Positions 47,653 through 59,405 of a DNA stretch of 64,000 nucleotides are shown one piece after another (within the stretch, counting starts at the first letter, position 1; each line of letters starts with the position of its first letter). Source of the stretch: Ctena decussata (taxonomy: Eukaryota > Mollusca > Bivalvia > Lucinida > Lucinidae); NCBI GenBank assembly GCA_963989385.1, contig OZ022499.1:36084866-36148865 (forward strand). The letters are read 5' to 3'. A program made the translations under genes and the position numbers. The notes below the pieces were generated by a model. The model ran no database searches and had not been told where the DNA came from. It saw nothing but the letters and a program-made list of their open reading frames with translations.

Positions 47653-49809
47653 TGTTACGCAGAAGGTTTTACACTCGGTCGACACGGGTGTAGAGCCTTA
47701 TGCGTCACCAGGACGGCGTAGGGTGACTTCCGGTTAAAGGGTTATCTACCAGTGTATTACACTAACAAGGAAACTCTAACAATGTTAGAAGTTTTGAAGT
47801 TTATATATAATGTAAATTCTATATACAACAATACAATTTACAACTGTCACAATTTCAATAATATACAACACATATCAGTTCATGTCGCTGGCCCAAGTAA
47901 GGTGTTTGTTTCAAATCTGTAATCGGTTAGCGTACAATACGCAAATAGATTACCGTCTGACGTCAACACCGTACTCGGCTAAGCGCCATGAACTAAAGAA
48001 AAATACAAAGAACAAAAAACGTTAGTTTGAGCTCATACAAAAAAAACGAGGCCTTATGTTGGTAGACTTCACTTTGTCGTTCCCTGGATCATGTCATGGG
48101 CCAGTCCATATATCATGAGGAACACCAACTTATATTAACACGTGCACGATTGTATACTGGTCGCTCCCTGGATCGTACCAGGGACCAGTCTATATATAAC
48201 AAGACACACTATAGTGGACGAACACTGTACCACTTTCACCTCCGCAGTATTAGATCGCCGTCGCCGACATTTTGTGCTTCCCGCCTCTGCTAGGAAAACA
48301 TGCACAAGGGCGTTGTAACTGCTCTACCCGGGTTGGTATTAACCTGGAGACGTATATCGTATCTCCAGGTGAGACGTGGCTCTAAGCCCTTACAGCTGAC
48401 TTGATGTGCCTAAAAATAACGAACTTACTTTTAATACATTGTAACTACATAATAACAATATGTAAGACTTGGGCCTGTCTTGGAAATACCATACAACGCC
48501 CTCGGCGAATGCCGAGCATAACGTGCACACGCCAGCCGTGTCACTAGACACGACTCGCGCTCACGATGTAAAGCCGAAATTGTGCTTACCACTTCCGCCA
48601 ATGAAGAAACGTAGATCCTACCACGCATGTGCGTCGAAGGATCTGACGTCAAACATTGTCAAGAAGTATACTGACGTCAACAGGCATCACCATGACATAC
48701 CCCACATAAAACATGAATGAATATAAACAATGACCTATTTACATTAAATTGATGGACCAAAATCTAACTCGCATATGTATTAATTCATTTCTTTAAACTA
48801 AGCGTAATACCATTTGCCATAGAATATAATAGCTGAATAAGCGTTTCTAACACATTTGGGATCAACACGTTTGATCTGACATCATGCCGCCAATGATGTA
48901 ATGCCATATGACGTCATCTAGTGAAGGCAAATCAAACGCATGACGACCAAATGTTACCATAATAACATATGGAAAAAACCCTTAATGCGGTGCATGCTAT
49001 GGCGTCAATTGACGTCACAAGTATATAAATTAGTTCCATTACAAATCAATCTACTTCTATAGGCCACGTATACGTGAAACTAATATAAGTGCTGACGTCG
49101 CAATAACAAAAATGCAACTGACGTCACATGAATAACATGAATGCAATTGACGTCACAGGACGTCAAATAGACCCACACCATTGCAACCAACATCAGTGAT
49201 ATAAACTATTTCCGTAATTTACAAAACTTCCTAATATACAAATACCATGCGCAGCATGGTCAGTATAAACAAAATTGGTCGACATATGCACAGCCTGATC
49301 ACTGTCAACAAAATCAAATCAGTCGACACATATAATCATACCATATCAATCAGAAGTCACATTTTTCATTCTTAGCCAAACTATTCAAAAAAAATATAAT
49401 AAAATCTTACCGTTCTGGTCTTAACACAGAATCTGGGCACACAACAATATAACATACATCAATTCACCTTAGAATTAAACAGCCACGTCTAACTTTTCAT
49501 TAAAGAATAGGAGTATAAATACTATGCGTCTCACTTTTAAATCATGGAACTCGAATCTAAGCGTGCAGGTATTCACATTAAAATCATGCAACACGCTGTC
49601 CACAATCAAAAGACTCGTGCAGGTATTCACCTTAAAATCATGCAAGACGCTGTCCACGAGAGGTGTTCACAAACAACCCATGCATAACGTAGCCACAATT
49701 TCCGTAAATGTTTTATTACCACAGTTGCCCTAAAAACTATAGCTCTACTGATTGAAAGGATTAAAATGATTTCGACGACATAGTCGACGATCAGATCCAT
49801 TTCGTAACA
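47653..49809 (-). repeat. 3' LTR (intact, 2157 bp)
   Basis: Starts TGTTACGCAG and ends TTTCGTAACA, a perfect 7 bp inverted tip. It contains seven exact TGACGTCA palindromes (47958, 48644, 48672, 48909, 49010, 49119, 49148), a CCTGGAGA...TCTCCAGG stem (48343-48369), two related CCCTGGATC...CAGGGACCAGTC blocks (~48080 and ~48168), and a 54 bp direct repeat at 49563-49670. Open frames within it are not genes. Confidence 0.9.
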
Positions 49810-49826
49810 TAGGTTTCCCCTTAGGG
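49810..49826 (-). other. Polypurine tract
   Basis: In the minus sense AAGGGGAAA lies 4 bases before the 3' LTR start, the expected position of the plus-strand primer. Confidence 0.6.
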
Positions 49827-49949
49827 AGAAAAAAACATAACAATGTTTCTTTTCTGAAATAGTACGAAATGCGATCGAATCGTAGGCTATGTCAAAACTG
49901 GAAAACAAGCTATATACACAACAACGGTGCGATGCATAACGTGGCCAAA

Positions 49950-51836
49950 CTATCTACTAAGGTAGTCCGCCCCCAAATTATCTTGGCAACAGATTTACCT
50001 AATCCCAAAGTCAATCAATTCTCTGTGTCGTACCTGTCGTGCCTCAAATGGAATGGGGAAGTATGGGTAAGTCCGATCGAACACTAGGTGGAAATCGCCA
50101 CCTTTAAGTGTATCAGACGTAAAATTAACGCTGTCTTTGACGTTACACCTACTTCGCACGACAGATCCCACAGGATCCGTTGCCTCTGCCTCTAATCTAC
50201 TATCGCCACCGTGTTCTTCCATGTTTGCTTTCTGAATCGACGTTACGTTGTTGGGCTTTACGTTTTCACGTATGAAGTCATATTGGGATACGTCCTCTGA
50301 CTTACAAATGTTAACTCTTTGGACATTCGGATCACCGTGATCCTCTGAGTCAACATTGTTATGTGCATTAACGACTGCAGACGACACGTTCTTTTGACGT
50401 TGAACGTACTGCTTAATCATGTTAGCAGGATACGTATTCACGACGCCCTTGACGTTAATCTTGTAGTTCATTGCATTGACTACTTCGACAACTTCATATG
50501 GCCCGTTCCATTGAAGTAACAATTTATTGCACTCATTCGGGAGTAGCAAAAGTACTTTGTCTCCGACGTCAAACTTACGCGACCTCGCGCGTTTATCATA
50601 ATAAGCATTCTGCTTTACGTCCATTTTCCGGACAATATCCTGTGCTAACTTACACGTTCTTTCTAAACGTTCTTTTAAATCAATAACGTACTGATACGTC
50701 AATAACGCTCGTTGGTCAGTTTCCTCTACAGACCACAATTCCTTTAATATTTGCATAGGACCCCTAACATTACGTCCATACAACAGTTCAAACGGGGAAA
50801 AACCTAATGACTCTTGCGGAACTTCCCTTACTGCGAATAATAATGCTGGGAGATACCTGTCCCAGTCATTCGGACGTTCTACGCACATTTCACGTAATAT
50901 CTGCTTCAATGTATCATGGAATTTCTCCACGGGTCCTTTACTAGTAGATTGATAAGGAATAGTTGTCAGATCTTGAAGCGACAACAACCTACTAACCTCT
51001 CTCATGACGTCAATCGTGAGCTTACTATCATGCTCGATTAGCGTTTCACTCGGTATTCCTAATCTACTGAACATCTCAACTAACGCTTCGGCTACGCGTC
51101 CCGTTTCAATGCCGGGTAACGCTACCGCCTCGGGATATCTCGTCGCATAGTCTATCATTGTTAAAATATAGCGGGATTTCCTGTCAGAACGAGGTTCTAT
51201 CGGTCCAACTATATCAACAGCGACTCGTTTAAATGGTGTGTCAATCTGGGGCAACTTTCCTAAAGGTACCTTAGTGACACGACCATTTTGAATAGTCCTT
51301 TGACATATGTCACAAGATTTACAAAACCTTGCCACATCACCACAAACTCCAGGCCAAAAGAACTCGGTTAACACTCTATCCATAGTTTTCTTTATGCCCA
51401 AATGACCTGACATCAAGGTTTCGTGCGCCAATCTTAACACCTTTTCACGAAAACCTTCAGGGATAATAAGTTGCAAAGTGACCTTGTTTCCCTTAGTAAA
51501 CTGCCTATACAATAAATCTTTCTTTCGGATAAACTTAGTTTCACCCCGGTTCAATCCACGACTTACAGTCACATTCCCAGATTCCACTCTTTGCCTTATG
51601 CCATTCAATTTCGGTTCAACAACTTGGGCCTGCCTCAACGCCTCCTTAATACTAGCAATAATTTGATCAGGAACTTTAAGTTTCTTATAGACCTCTTCAC
51701 CTTGCTTAGCTTGTGACCTAGTCACTGCCGCCATTGCAAAATGGGACATATCGGGAAGTTTTGACCCGTCAATATTTCCAATAACCAGGTCATACAATGT
51801 ATCTTCCATGCACAATGCCTCAGTTTTTCCTGTGAA
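49950..51836 (-). pseudogene. pol: integrase followed by RT/RNase H remnants
   Basis: A 606-codon open frame starts at 51815 and ends at TAA 49995-49997. It opens with the post-protease segment (YDLVIGNIDG). The integrase zinc module has H131, H138, C168 and C171. The core has D201 (AVDIVGPIE) and E297 (GPVEKFH), and a GPY/F-type module (WNGPYEVVEVV) follows. The position 35 residues before E297, where the second catalytic Asp belongs, is E261 (LIEHDSK). The frame ends in YPYFPIPFEARQ...ELIDFGIR, the usual run-in to reverse transcriptase. After a TAA it continues in the same frame as DNLGADYLSR and TAG, a typical RNase H C-terminus. About 1.5-2 kb of RT-RNase H expected from the family is gone. 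The upstream join to protease has a frameshift in a T6 run near 51835. Confidence 0.85.
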
Positions 51837-52045
51837 AAAATGGACAATCTATGTCAACCATTGCTAAGGGATACCTTTGGGTAGATTCATCAATCAAAGT
51901 TACGTCAGATTCTCTACCAAGTAACTGATCATTAGAAACCAAGTTTCTACGAGCGACACACCCAGTACAACCTGTGTCCCTTAAAACTACAACAGTCTTA
52001 CCATTAACCGTACCCTGCGCTGTTGGTAATCGCGACCTTAAAAGT
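51837..52045 (-). pseudogene. Retroelement aspartic protease fragment
   Basis: Minus-strand reading with the active-site triplet D-T-G at 51970-51978 in VVVLRDTGCTGCVARRNLV, followed by ~40 residues of a protease-like domain. It overlaps the end of gag in a shifted frame, so it may be expressed by frameshifting or the shift may be damage. It is cut from the downstream integrase frame by a T6-run frameshift near 51835. Short for a complete domain but consistent in position. Confidence 0.7.
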
Positions 52046-53575
52046 AACAGACACCTTCCCTATCCACGTTATCATTGATTAATGGACTTTCTTCCTTACT
52101 CTTATAGAGACCTTCAATTTCATGAGACCTATTCATTGTAGTTTTACAAAAGCTCATTTGATGTCCGCCACCCCGACCACGTCCGCGGGAATAACCCCGA
52201 CCACGGCCACGATCTGAATTACTACCCTTCGTCTGTACAGTATCGCTCTTTCTCTGTGATCTTTGTGTCTCATCTTTCGGTGCATAACTACTCCCCTTAC
52301 TTCCGCTATACCCGCTTGCACTTGCACCTACCTCCGCACTATATGCTTGCTTCCTATCGGGATTCTTAAAACATTTATATGTTAAATGTCCCTGACCACA
52401 AATACTACAAGTTATCTCTGGCTTCGCACTCGGCTTATTATCAGATCTACTCTGAGTTACGCCCTTACTATCACGCTGCCGCTTATTAACAGAAGCGTAG
52501 ACACCGCCACGTGCTTCTGCAAATAAATCTGCTTCCCTAGCCATCTCACCTAGATTCGTGAATGTTTTCGGTTTCAAATGAACATATAGTTCTTTACTAC
52601 AGGATTCTAAAAACTGATCCCTAGCGAAAAAATCGCAAACAGCTTCGTAAGACTGGTCTACTTTCGCCATTTTCAACCATTTATTAAGATACGACCTAAG
52701 TCTACTACTAAACTGAATAAACGTTTCGGACTTTTCAGGCCTATCATAGCGAAATTTCTTCCTAAATCCGCGTTCAGTCATATCAAAATTCTTTAACAAC
52801 GCATCTTTCAACTTGTCATAATCTGCTGCATCATCTACAGACAATCTATCATAAACATCAAGCGCGCGACCTTTAAGTAATGCGCTTAAATATGCAGCCC
52901 AAACGTTTTTATCCCATTTATTCGCCGTCGCGTATTTCTCAAACCTAGATCAGTAACTATCCATTTTGTCCTTACTTTCATCAAAATACGGTAATTTGGG
53001 ATCTCGCGCATGCGCTAACTTTTCAGCCTTCTGTTTTTCTAATTCAACTCTAAACGTTACCTTCTGCAACTCTATCTGATTCTTTAACTCGCGTTGCTGC
53101 AATTCAAAACTATACTTCAACTTTTCTAACTCAACTTCGCTCGACAACTTTGCTTCCTTATCGCTTTCGACTTGAGACAACTTAGCTTCCCTATCTTTCT
53201 CGGCTTGCCGCTCTATACTTTCAATTCGCGCCATCTCGATTTCCCTATCCGCCGCAATCTTAGCTTCTTCCGTCGCGATCCTAGCCAATTCAATTTCCCT
53301 ATCTTTTTCGGCTTGCGCGATCCTCTCCTTCTCCGCTGCGATCTTAGCTAACTCAATTTCCCTGTCTTTATCGGCCTGCGCGATCCTAGCTAACTCAATT
53401 TCCCTGTCTTTTTCGGCCTGCGCAATCTTTTCTTTATCAAGTGCCCTAACCGCGTGCCTTCTGCCCTCTCAGTCTCTTGCTGTTGCTTTACAAATTCCTG
53501 CAATGCCTGCCCCTCATAACCTAACTGCTTTCCCGTCTTAACTAACTGATCCATGACGCTTAACGTAATGCTCAC
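52044..53575 (-). pseudogene. gag: coiled-coil, capsid-like domain, zinc knuckle, RG-rich tail
   Basis: Starts with ATG at 53575 (MSITLSVMDQLVKTGKQLGY). After ~40 residues a frameshift near 53457 leads into a long charged coiled coil of repeated AEKDREIELARIA-like units (53450-53060). The capsid-like core follows (KLPYFDESKDKMDSY, then RFEKYATANKWDK...LKGRALDVYDRLS), with TGA at 52949-52951. It continues through ETFIQFSSRLRSYLNKW to a knuckle CSICGQGHLTYKC (C-x2-C-x3-H-x4-C, one residue shorter than usual between C and H; ~52370-52410). An RGRGRGYSRGRGRGGG tract ends the frame at 52044. It would form the particle core and bind RNA. At least one frameshift and one stop make this copy non-functional. 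Confidence 0.8.
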
Positions 53576-54475
53576 GTTAATTTAACTGAAACCGACGTTC
53601 ACTTATAGTCACACACGTTAACTAAAACGTTAACAATAATAATATCAAACTAATCCAACTAAAACGTTGATTAATTAGTATACTCGCGATCTAGACGTAG
53701 CCATTAAAGTTACGTTCATAACAGACCGGAAATGACGTCATTAACTGACGTTGACTTTGCCGAGAATTACTTTTCACTTTCAAATGACACAATTAGATGA
53801 CGTAAATAACCCACATTACAATTACGCCCAACTTGATCTAGCGTATCGGATATACAAACGTAACGTATGTAACGCAACGTATTAACACTGACACGACAAC
53901 TGTACGTCCTACATTACAAAACCTTATAAGATACCAACGGTAAATCAAACTTAAGATTCTGCTATTAGGTTTAATTAATTGTAACGATATTATATTACGT
54001 TACGAGTAACCTACGTTACTAAATCAGGACATAAAATGGACCTCAGTAACGGTTACGACACAACGTACAAACGTTTGAATTAATGAACTAACAGATTGTC
54101 ATGCAACATCAGTGCCAAGGTACTCAAACGGACCTTAAACTAAATATGTATCATCCGTGCCAAGACAATTCAGGTCTATATACCTCAGTTTCCCCACTCA
54201 GATATGCAACCTGTTACATTCTATCACAAATTAATGCATGGGCTATCGCACTTCATCACGCAGGGAATAAGGACAGTTGACCTTAATTGAGTGTAGGTTA
54301 CATTTACAAAGAATTTAGTGGCAAAATTGCTCCCCTAAAATTCACAGCCTTACGTCACCTTAGAAAAGAACAATCAGAAAGTCAATAAAAAAAAAATGTC
54401 TGACAAAATTGTGCCTAGATTCTATATATATTGTCAATGTCTTACACTGGCAGATATTAACCGGAAATCAAATCC
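53576..54475 (-). other. 5' leader of the retrotransposon
   Basis: About 0.9 kb between primer site and gag start. Non-coding and rich in ACGTTA/TAACGT words, with a further TGACGTCA near 53733. It would hold packaging signals, none identifiable by eye. Confidence 0.55.
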
Positions 54476-54493
54476 CGTTACTTCATGACACCA
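54476..54493 (-). other. Primer binding site, tRNA-Leu-like
   Basis: Directly after the 5' LTR (minus sense) lies TGGTGTCATGAAGTAACG. TGGTGTCA plus GAAGT agrees with the complement of animal tRNA-Leu 3' ends (TGGTGTCAGAAGTGGGATT), but with an extra T and a three-base insertion. The match is therefore partial. Confidence 0.5.
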
Positions 54494-56561
54494 TGTTACG
54501 CAGAAGGTTTTACACTCGGTCGACACGGGTGTAGAGCCTCATGCGTCGCCAGGACGGCGGAGGGTGACTTCCGGTTAAAGGGTTATCTACCAGTGTATTA
54601 CATTAACAAGGAAACTCTAACAACGTTAGAAGTTTTGAAGTTTATATATAATGTAAATTCTATATACAACAATACAATTTACAACTGTCACAATTACAAT
54701 AATATACAACACATATCAGTTCATGTCGCTGGCCCAAGTAAGGTGTTTGTTTCAAATCTGTAATCGGTTTGCGTACAATACGCAAATAGATTACCGTCTG
54801 ACGTCAACACCGTACTCGGCTCAGCGCCATGTATTAAAGAAAAATACAAAGAACAAAAAAACGTTAGTTTGAGCTCATACAAAAAAAACAAGGCCTTATG
54901 TTGGTAGACTTCACTTTGTCGTTCCCTGGATCATGTCATGGGCCAGTCCATATATCATGAGGAACACCAACTTATATTAACACGTGCACGATTGTATACT
55001 GGTCGCTCCCTGGATCGTACCAGGGACCAGTCTATATATAACAAGACACACTATAGTGGACGAACACTGTACCACTTTCACCTCCGCAGTATTAGATCGC
55101 CTTCGCCGACATTTTGTGCTTCCCGCCTCTGCTAGGAAAACATGCACAAGGGCGTTGTAACTGCTCTACCCGGGTTGGTATTAACCTGGAGACGTATATC
55201 GAATCTCCAGGTGAGACGTGGCTCTAAGCCCTAACTGCTGACTGCCGGACTTGATGTGCCTAAAAATAACGAACTTACACTTAATACATTTTAACTACAT
55301 AATAACAATACGTAAGACTTGGGCCTGTCTTGGAAATACCATACAACGCCCTCGGCGAATGCCGAGCATAACGTGCACACGCCAGCCGTGTCACTAGACA
55401 CGACTCGCGCTCACGATGTAAAGCCGAAATTGTGCTTACCACTTCCGCCAATGAAGAATCGTAGATCCTACCACGCATGTGCGTCGAAGGATCTGACGTC
55501 AAACATTGTCAAGAAGTATACTGACGTCAACAGGCATCACCATGACATACCCCACATAAAACATGAATGAATCTAAACAATGACCTATTTACATTAAATT
55601 GATGGACCAAAATCTAACTCGCATATGTATTAATTCATTTCTTTAAACTAAGCGTAATACCATTTGCCATAGAATATAATAGCTGAATAAGCGTTTCTAA
55701 CACATTTGGGATCATAACGTTTGATCTGACATCATGACGCCAATGATGTTATACCATATGACGTCATCTTGTGAAGGCAAATCAAACGCATGACGACCAA
55801 ATGTTACCATAAAATATGGAAAAAACCCTTAATGCGGTGCATGCTATGGCGTCAATTGACGTCACAAGTATATAAATTAGTTCCATTACAAATCAATCTA
55901 CTTCTATAGGCCACGTATACGTGAAACTAATATAAGTGCTGACGTCGCAATAACATGATGCAACTGACTTCATATGAATAACATGAATGCAACTGACGTC
56001 ACATGAATAACATGAATGCAATTGACGTCACATGACGTCAAATACACGCACATCATTGCAACCAACATCAGTGATATAAACTATTTCCGTAATTTACAAA
56101 ACTTCCTAATATACAAATACCATGCGCAGCATGGTCAGTATAAACAAAATTGGTCGACATATGCACAGCCTGATCACTGTCAACAAAATCAAATCAGTCG
56201 ACACATATAATCATACCATATCAATCAGAAGTCACATTTTTCATTCTTAGCCAAACTATTCTAAAAAATATAATAAAATCTTACCGTTCTGGTCTTAACA
56301 CAGAATCTGGGCACACAACAATATAACATCCATCAATTCACCTTAGAATTAAACAGCCACGTCTAACTTTACATTTAAGAATAGGAGTATAAATACTATG
56401 CGTCTCACTTTTAAATCATGGAACTCAAATCTAAGCGTGCAGGTATTCACATTAAAATCATGCAACACGCTGTCCACAATCAAAAGACTCGTGCAGGTAT
56501 TCACCTTAAAATCATGCAAGACGCTGTCCTCGAGAGGTATTCACAAACAACCCATGTATAA
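54494..56561 (-). repeat. 5' LTR, larger part (split by insertion)
   Basis: Same sequence as 47653-49690 apart from scattered substitutions and a ~30 bp extra GAATAACATGAATGCAACTGACGTCACAT unit near 55970-56020. It stops at ...CCCATGTATAA where the 4.1 kb element is inserted. It resumes at 60710. Confidence 0.85.
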
Positions 56562-57220
56562 CAGTTGGAACGCAGACTCATCACATTTGAGTAAATCATT
56601 TTCTGAGCGGTCGTCTACGCACAAAGAAATAATCCCTTTTTTTCGCCGGAAAAAAATGGCGGGAAATTTTGAACAGAAACAGTCCCAAAATAATGCTCGT
56701 TTGATAAGATATGCAGTCATAATTTTCCAACGGACCAGATCAGAATGAAATTTGATGTTTTGTTATTGAAATCAGACGCATGTCGATACGACAATGCTGT
56801 TTGCACACCCAAAACAACGATCACAGTTTGACAACCGTTTTTCAGAAAAATAAAACCCTACGATAGTACCCCAAAGTTATTTTGCAAAGAAAATTGTCCC
56901 AAAAACCAAATTAGATGCCATTATAACTGAACCGTAGTTCATACATTCGACCGTCTTTTAGCCAGGTATATCTTTGGGAGAAAGTCTATTTTCGTTGAAA
57001 ATCGATAATGAAGTTGATCATTTTTACGTATACATGGCACGTGCGTTTGTCAACACACAGACATTTTTCAGCTGGATCGACTTGAGGAGACCAACTGTTT
57101 CTTCAGCAACTGCCTACCTACCCTCCAAAATTCACCTTACCCCTGAGTCTGGACCCTGCACTTTTGGTGGGTAGATAGCAACTGCTTACCTACACACCAA
57201 AATTCATCTTACCCCTCATT

Positions 57221-57268
57221 CCCCCCCCCTACCCCCCCCCCCCCCCCCCAAAAAAAAAAAAAAAAAAA
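57221..57268. repeat. C-run followed by A-run
   Basis: Long C tract (with one TA) directly followed by ~18 A. Confidence 0.9.
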
Positions 57269-59254
57269 GATGGCCACTTGGGACACCCTAGATCTGTTTT
57301 TTCTATTTAACGGCACATTTACCGTGATCAACCTGCATAGTAAGACAAACAGGTCTGAGCAAGCAGTGTAGACCAGGAGCAGTCTGATAAGGGTCAGCAA
57401 TTTTTCCTTAATACCTGCACATTTTGGGTACACCATTTGTGGGTGATATAGATATGTTCAAAATGTAGGATGCTGTTATCTTAGTATTATAAGTAATTAC
57501 TGTAACTGTGTGTGACATTTTATGTAGAACTATTATTTGTTTTTGTTGTTTTCATAGTTTGCAGGGATTAAAAAGAAAGCCTACCTACCTAAGTACTCTC
57601 AAAAAAAACCCTAGTTAATAGGCAACTGCAAACAAAATACTTTTTATGCTTGGCCTGAGGCTGAGATGGGAGGAGGGGAAAGGGGCATGAAGAAATATAT
57701 ATTCTATAGAATTAAATGCCAAAAGTTATGTTTTAGCTTAAATATCATAAAGAAAATTAAAAGGCTCATATTGAAGTTATATCAATAGAAATGATACCAT
57801 AAACTGAAAAAATAAAAAACATTTTTATATTTCCTGATTAATTTAATCCAACTTAAATGTTTGCAGCTTCTGACCAAAGCAAAGAAACTTGTAATTACTA
57901 ATCAGTTATTAAGCTACTAGAGAGAAAATCTTGATGACAGATATTAAATGATGAGTCATGACTGTAAAGGGATGTAGTTTAGTGCAGCTGAATGAGAGGT
58001 AGCCCCTTCCTGTCTATCCCCACCCCCAAACACACACACACACCAGCCTATCAAAAAGCATTTTCACAAAGGATTTTATTGGCCAAATATTTAGGACTTT
58101 ATTATGCTAGCAAGCTTTTTTATATCATTATAAGTGCACAAAATAATGAATGGGGCATACCCTGCTAACTGCTGGACCCTGCACTTTATGTGGAATGTTG
58201 CATAATGCTGTTTGTCCTTCTACAAGTCAAGACTATGTTAAAATGAAAATAATTACACAGTTCCACCATAAATGTTGCACCAGCATCAATGGGCTTCATA
58301 TTAACACCTGTTGTGCCCACTCATTAGAAGCACTTCAGCAAGAGCATAGATGATTCCATTAATGGATCACAACAAATGTTTTTATGGCTGAATAAGACAG
58401 AATTCCCAGAATTGCTATCATGCTCCAGCTGAGTCTTTGTATAATCATTATCATAAAACCATCACTTGTGGAAATGTCTCCAGGATTTTTTTTTCTTATT
58501 ATGTACATATAATTTATTTTGGATATTTATTTATTTATACTTATAAGGAAAACACTGAAGGGCAATGTCAGACTGCATGTGAATATAATAATTTGATCAG
58601 AGCTTTATACATTTAGAATACCTATATAGTACTAATTTGTTCATTTGAAATTTGTGTTAAATTTTAATTTTTGATCAAAAGCAACTGTGATGAGACACCA
58701 CAACATACTAATGTACATTTTACTTGAAGAGAAATGATAAAGAATAATTCCACTTTGGCTCACTAGATATTGCCCTATTATTTTTCTTGTTTAATCATGT
58801 TTATATCTTACCATTATTCAACTTAGAGAATAGATTACCAAGTCCTGAGCCTTAAATTGCCACATATTTGGTTTGCTGGACAGCTGTGCTTTTTATTTGT
58901 TTTGTTTTTTTGTGAGTGTGACTCAGAATCATATTAGAGAACACATCTCATTGAACTAAAATTTTGAGAAAGTCTCCATTCTCAATGAAAAGTTAAGGTA
59001 CCATTCATTATAAATTATATAATTTTTGCATGAGATTTGCCCCTACTGATAGATTTCCATGAGATTTTTGATGAGATCACTGAGTATATATACACACTGG
59101 CATTTTAATTTATGAACCAAGGGCATTGCAGAGCTGACAGCCTCCACCCCCACCTGATGAGCTAGTATTTGACAAACCTGGCATTTCATAATAAATATGT
59201 ATTTTATTAAATCTCTGGTTTCTTCTTAGGAAGAATCAACAAATGCTTATTAGT

Positions 59255-59405
59255 TATTTATACTCTTAAAAAGGGGATAAACAACTAACAAGTAAATATG
59301 TATGTTGTACCCCTCATTAGAACTCCTCATTAAGGTAGTTCCACAGAGGGCCAAAACCTATGTTATAAAAATGCATACTGCAATTTTAATGCTCAAAAGC
59401 TCATT
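59255..59405. mobile_element. Foldback MITE, copy 6 (partial)
   Basis: Carries TATGTATGTTGTACCCCTCATTAGAACTCC and CCTATGTTATAAAAATGC, the family centre seen at 6.6-10.6 kb. The ends are eroded. Confidence 0.5.

Noticed and set aside
48096..48720. Small frames duplicated at 54938-55570
   Set aside because: Their conservation is explained by the two LTR copies; no coding pattern or protein motif.
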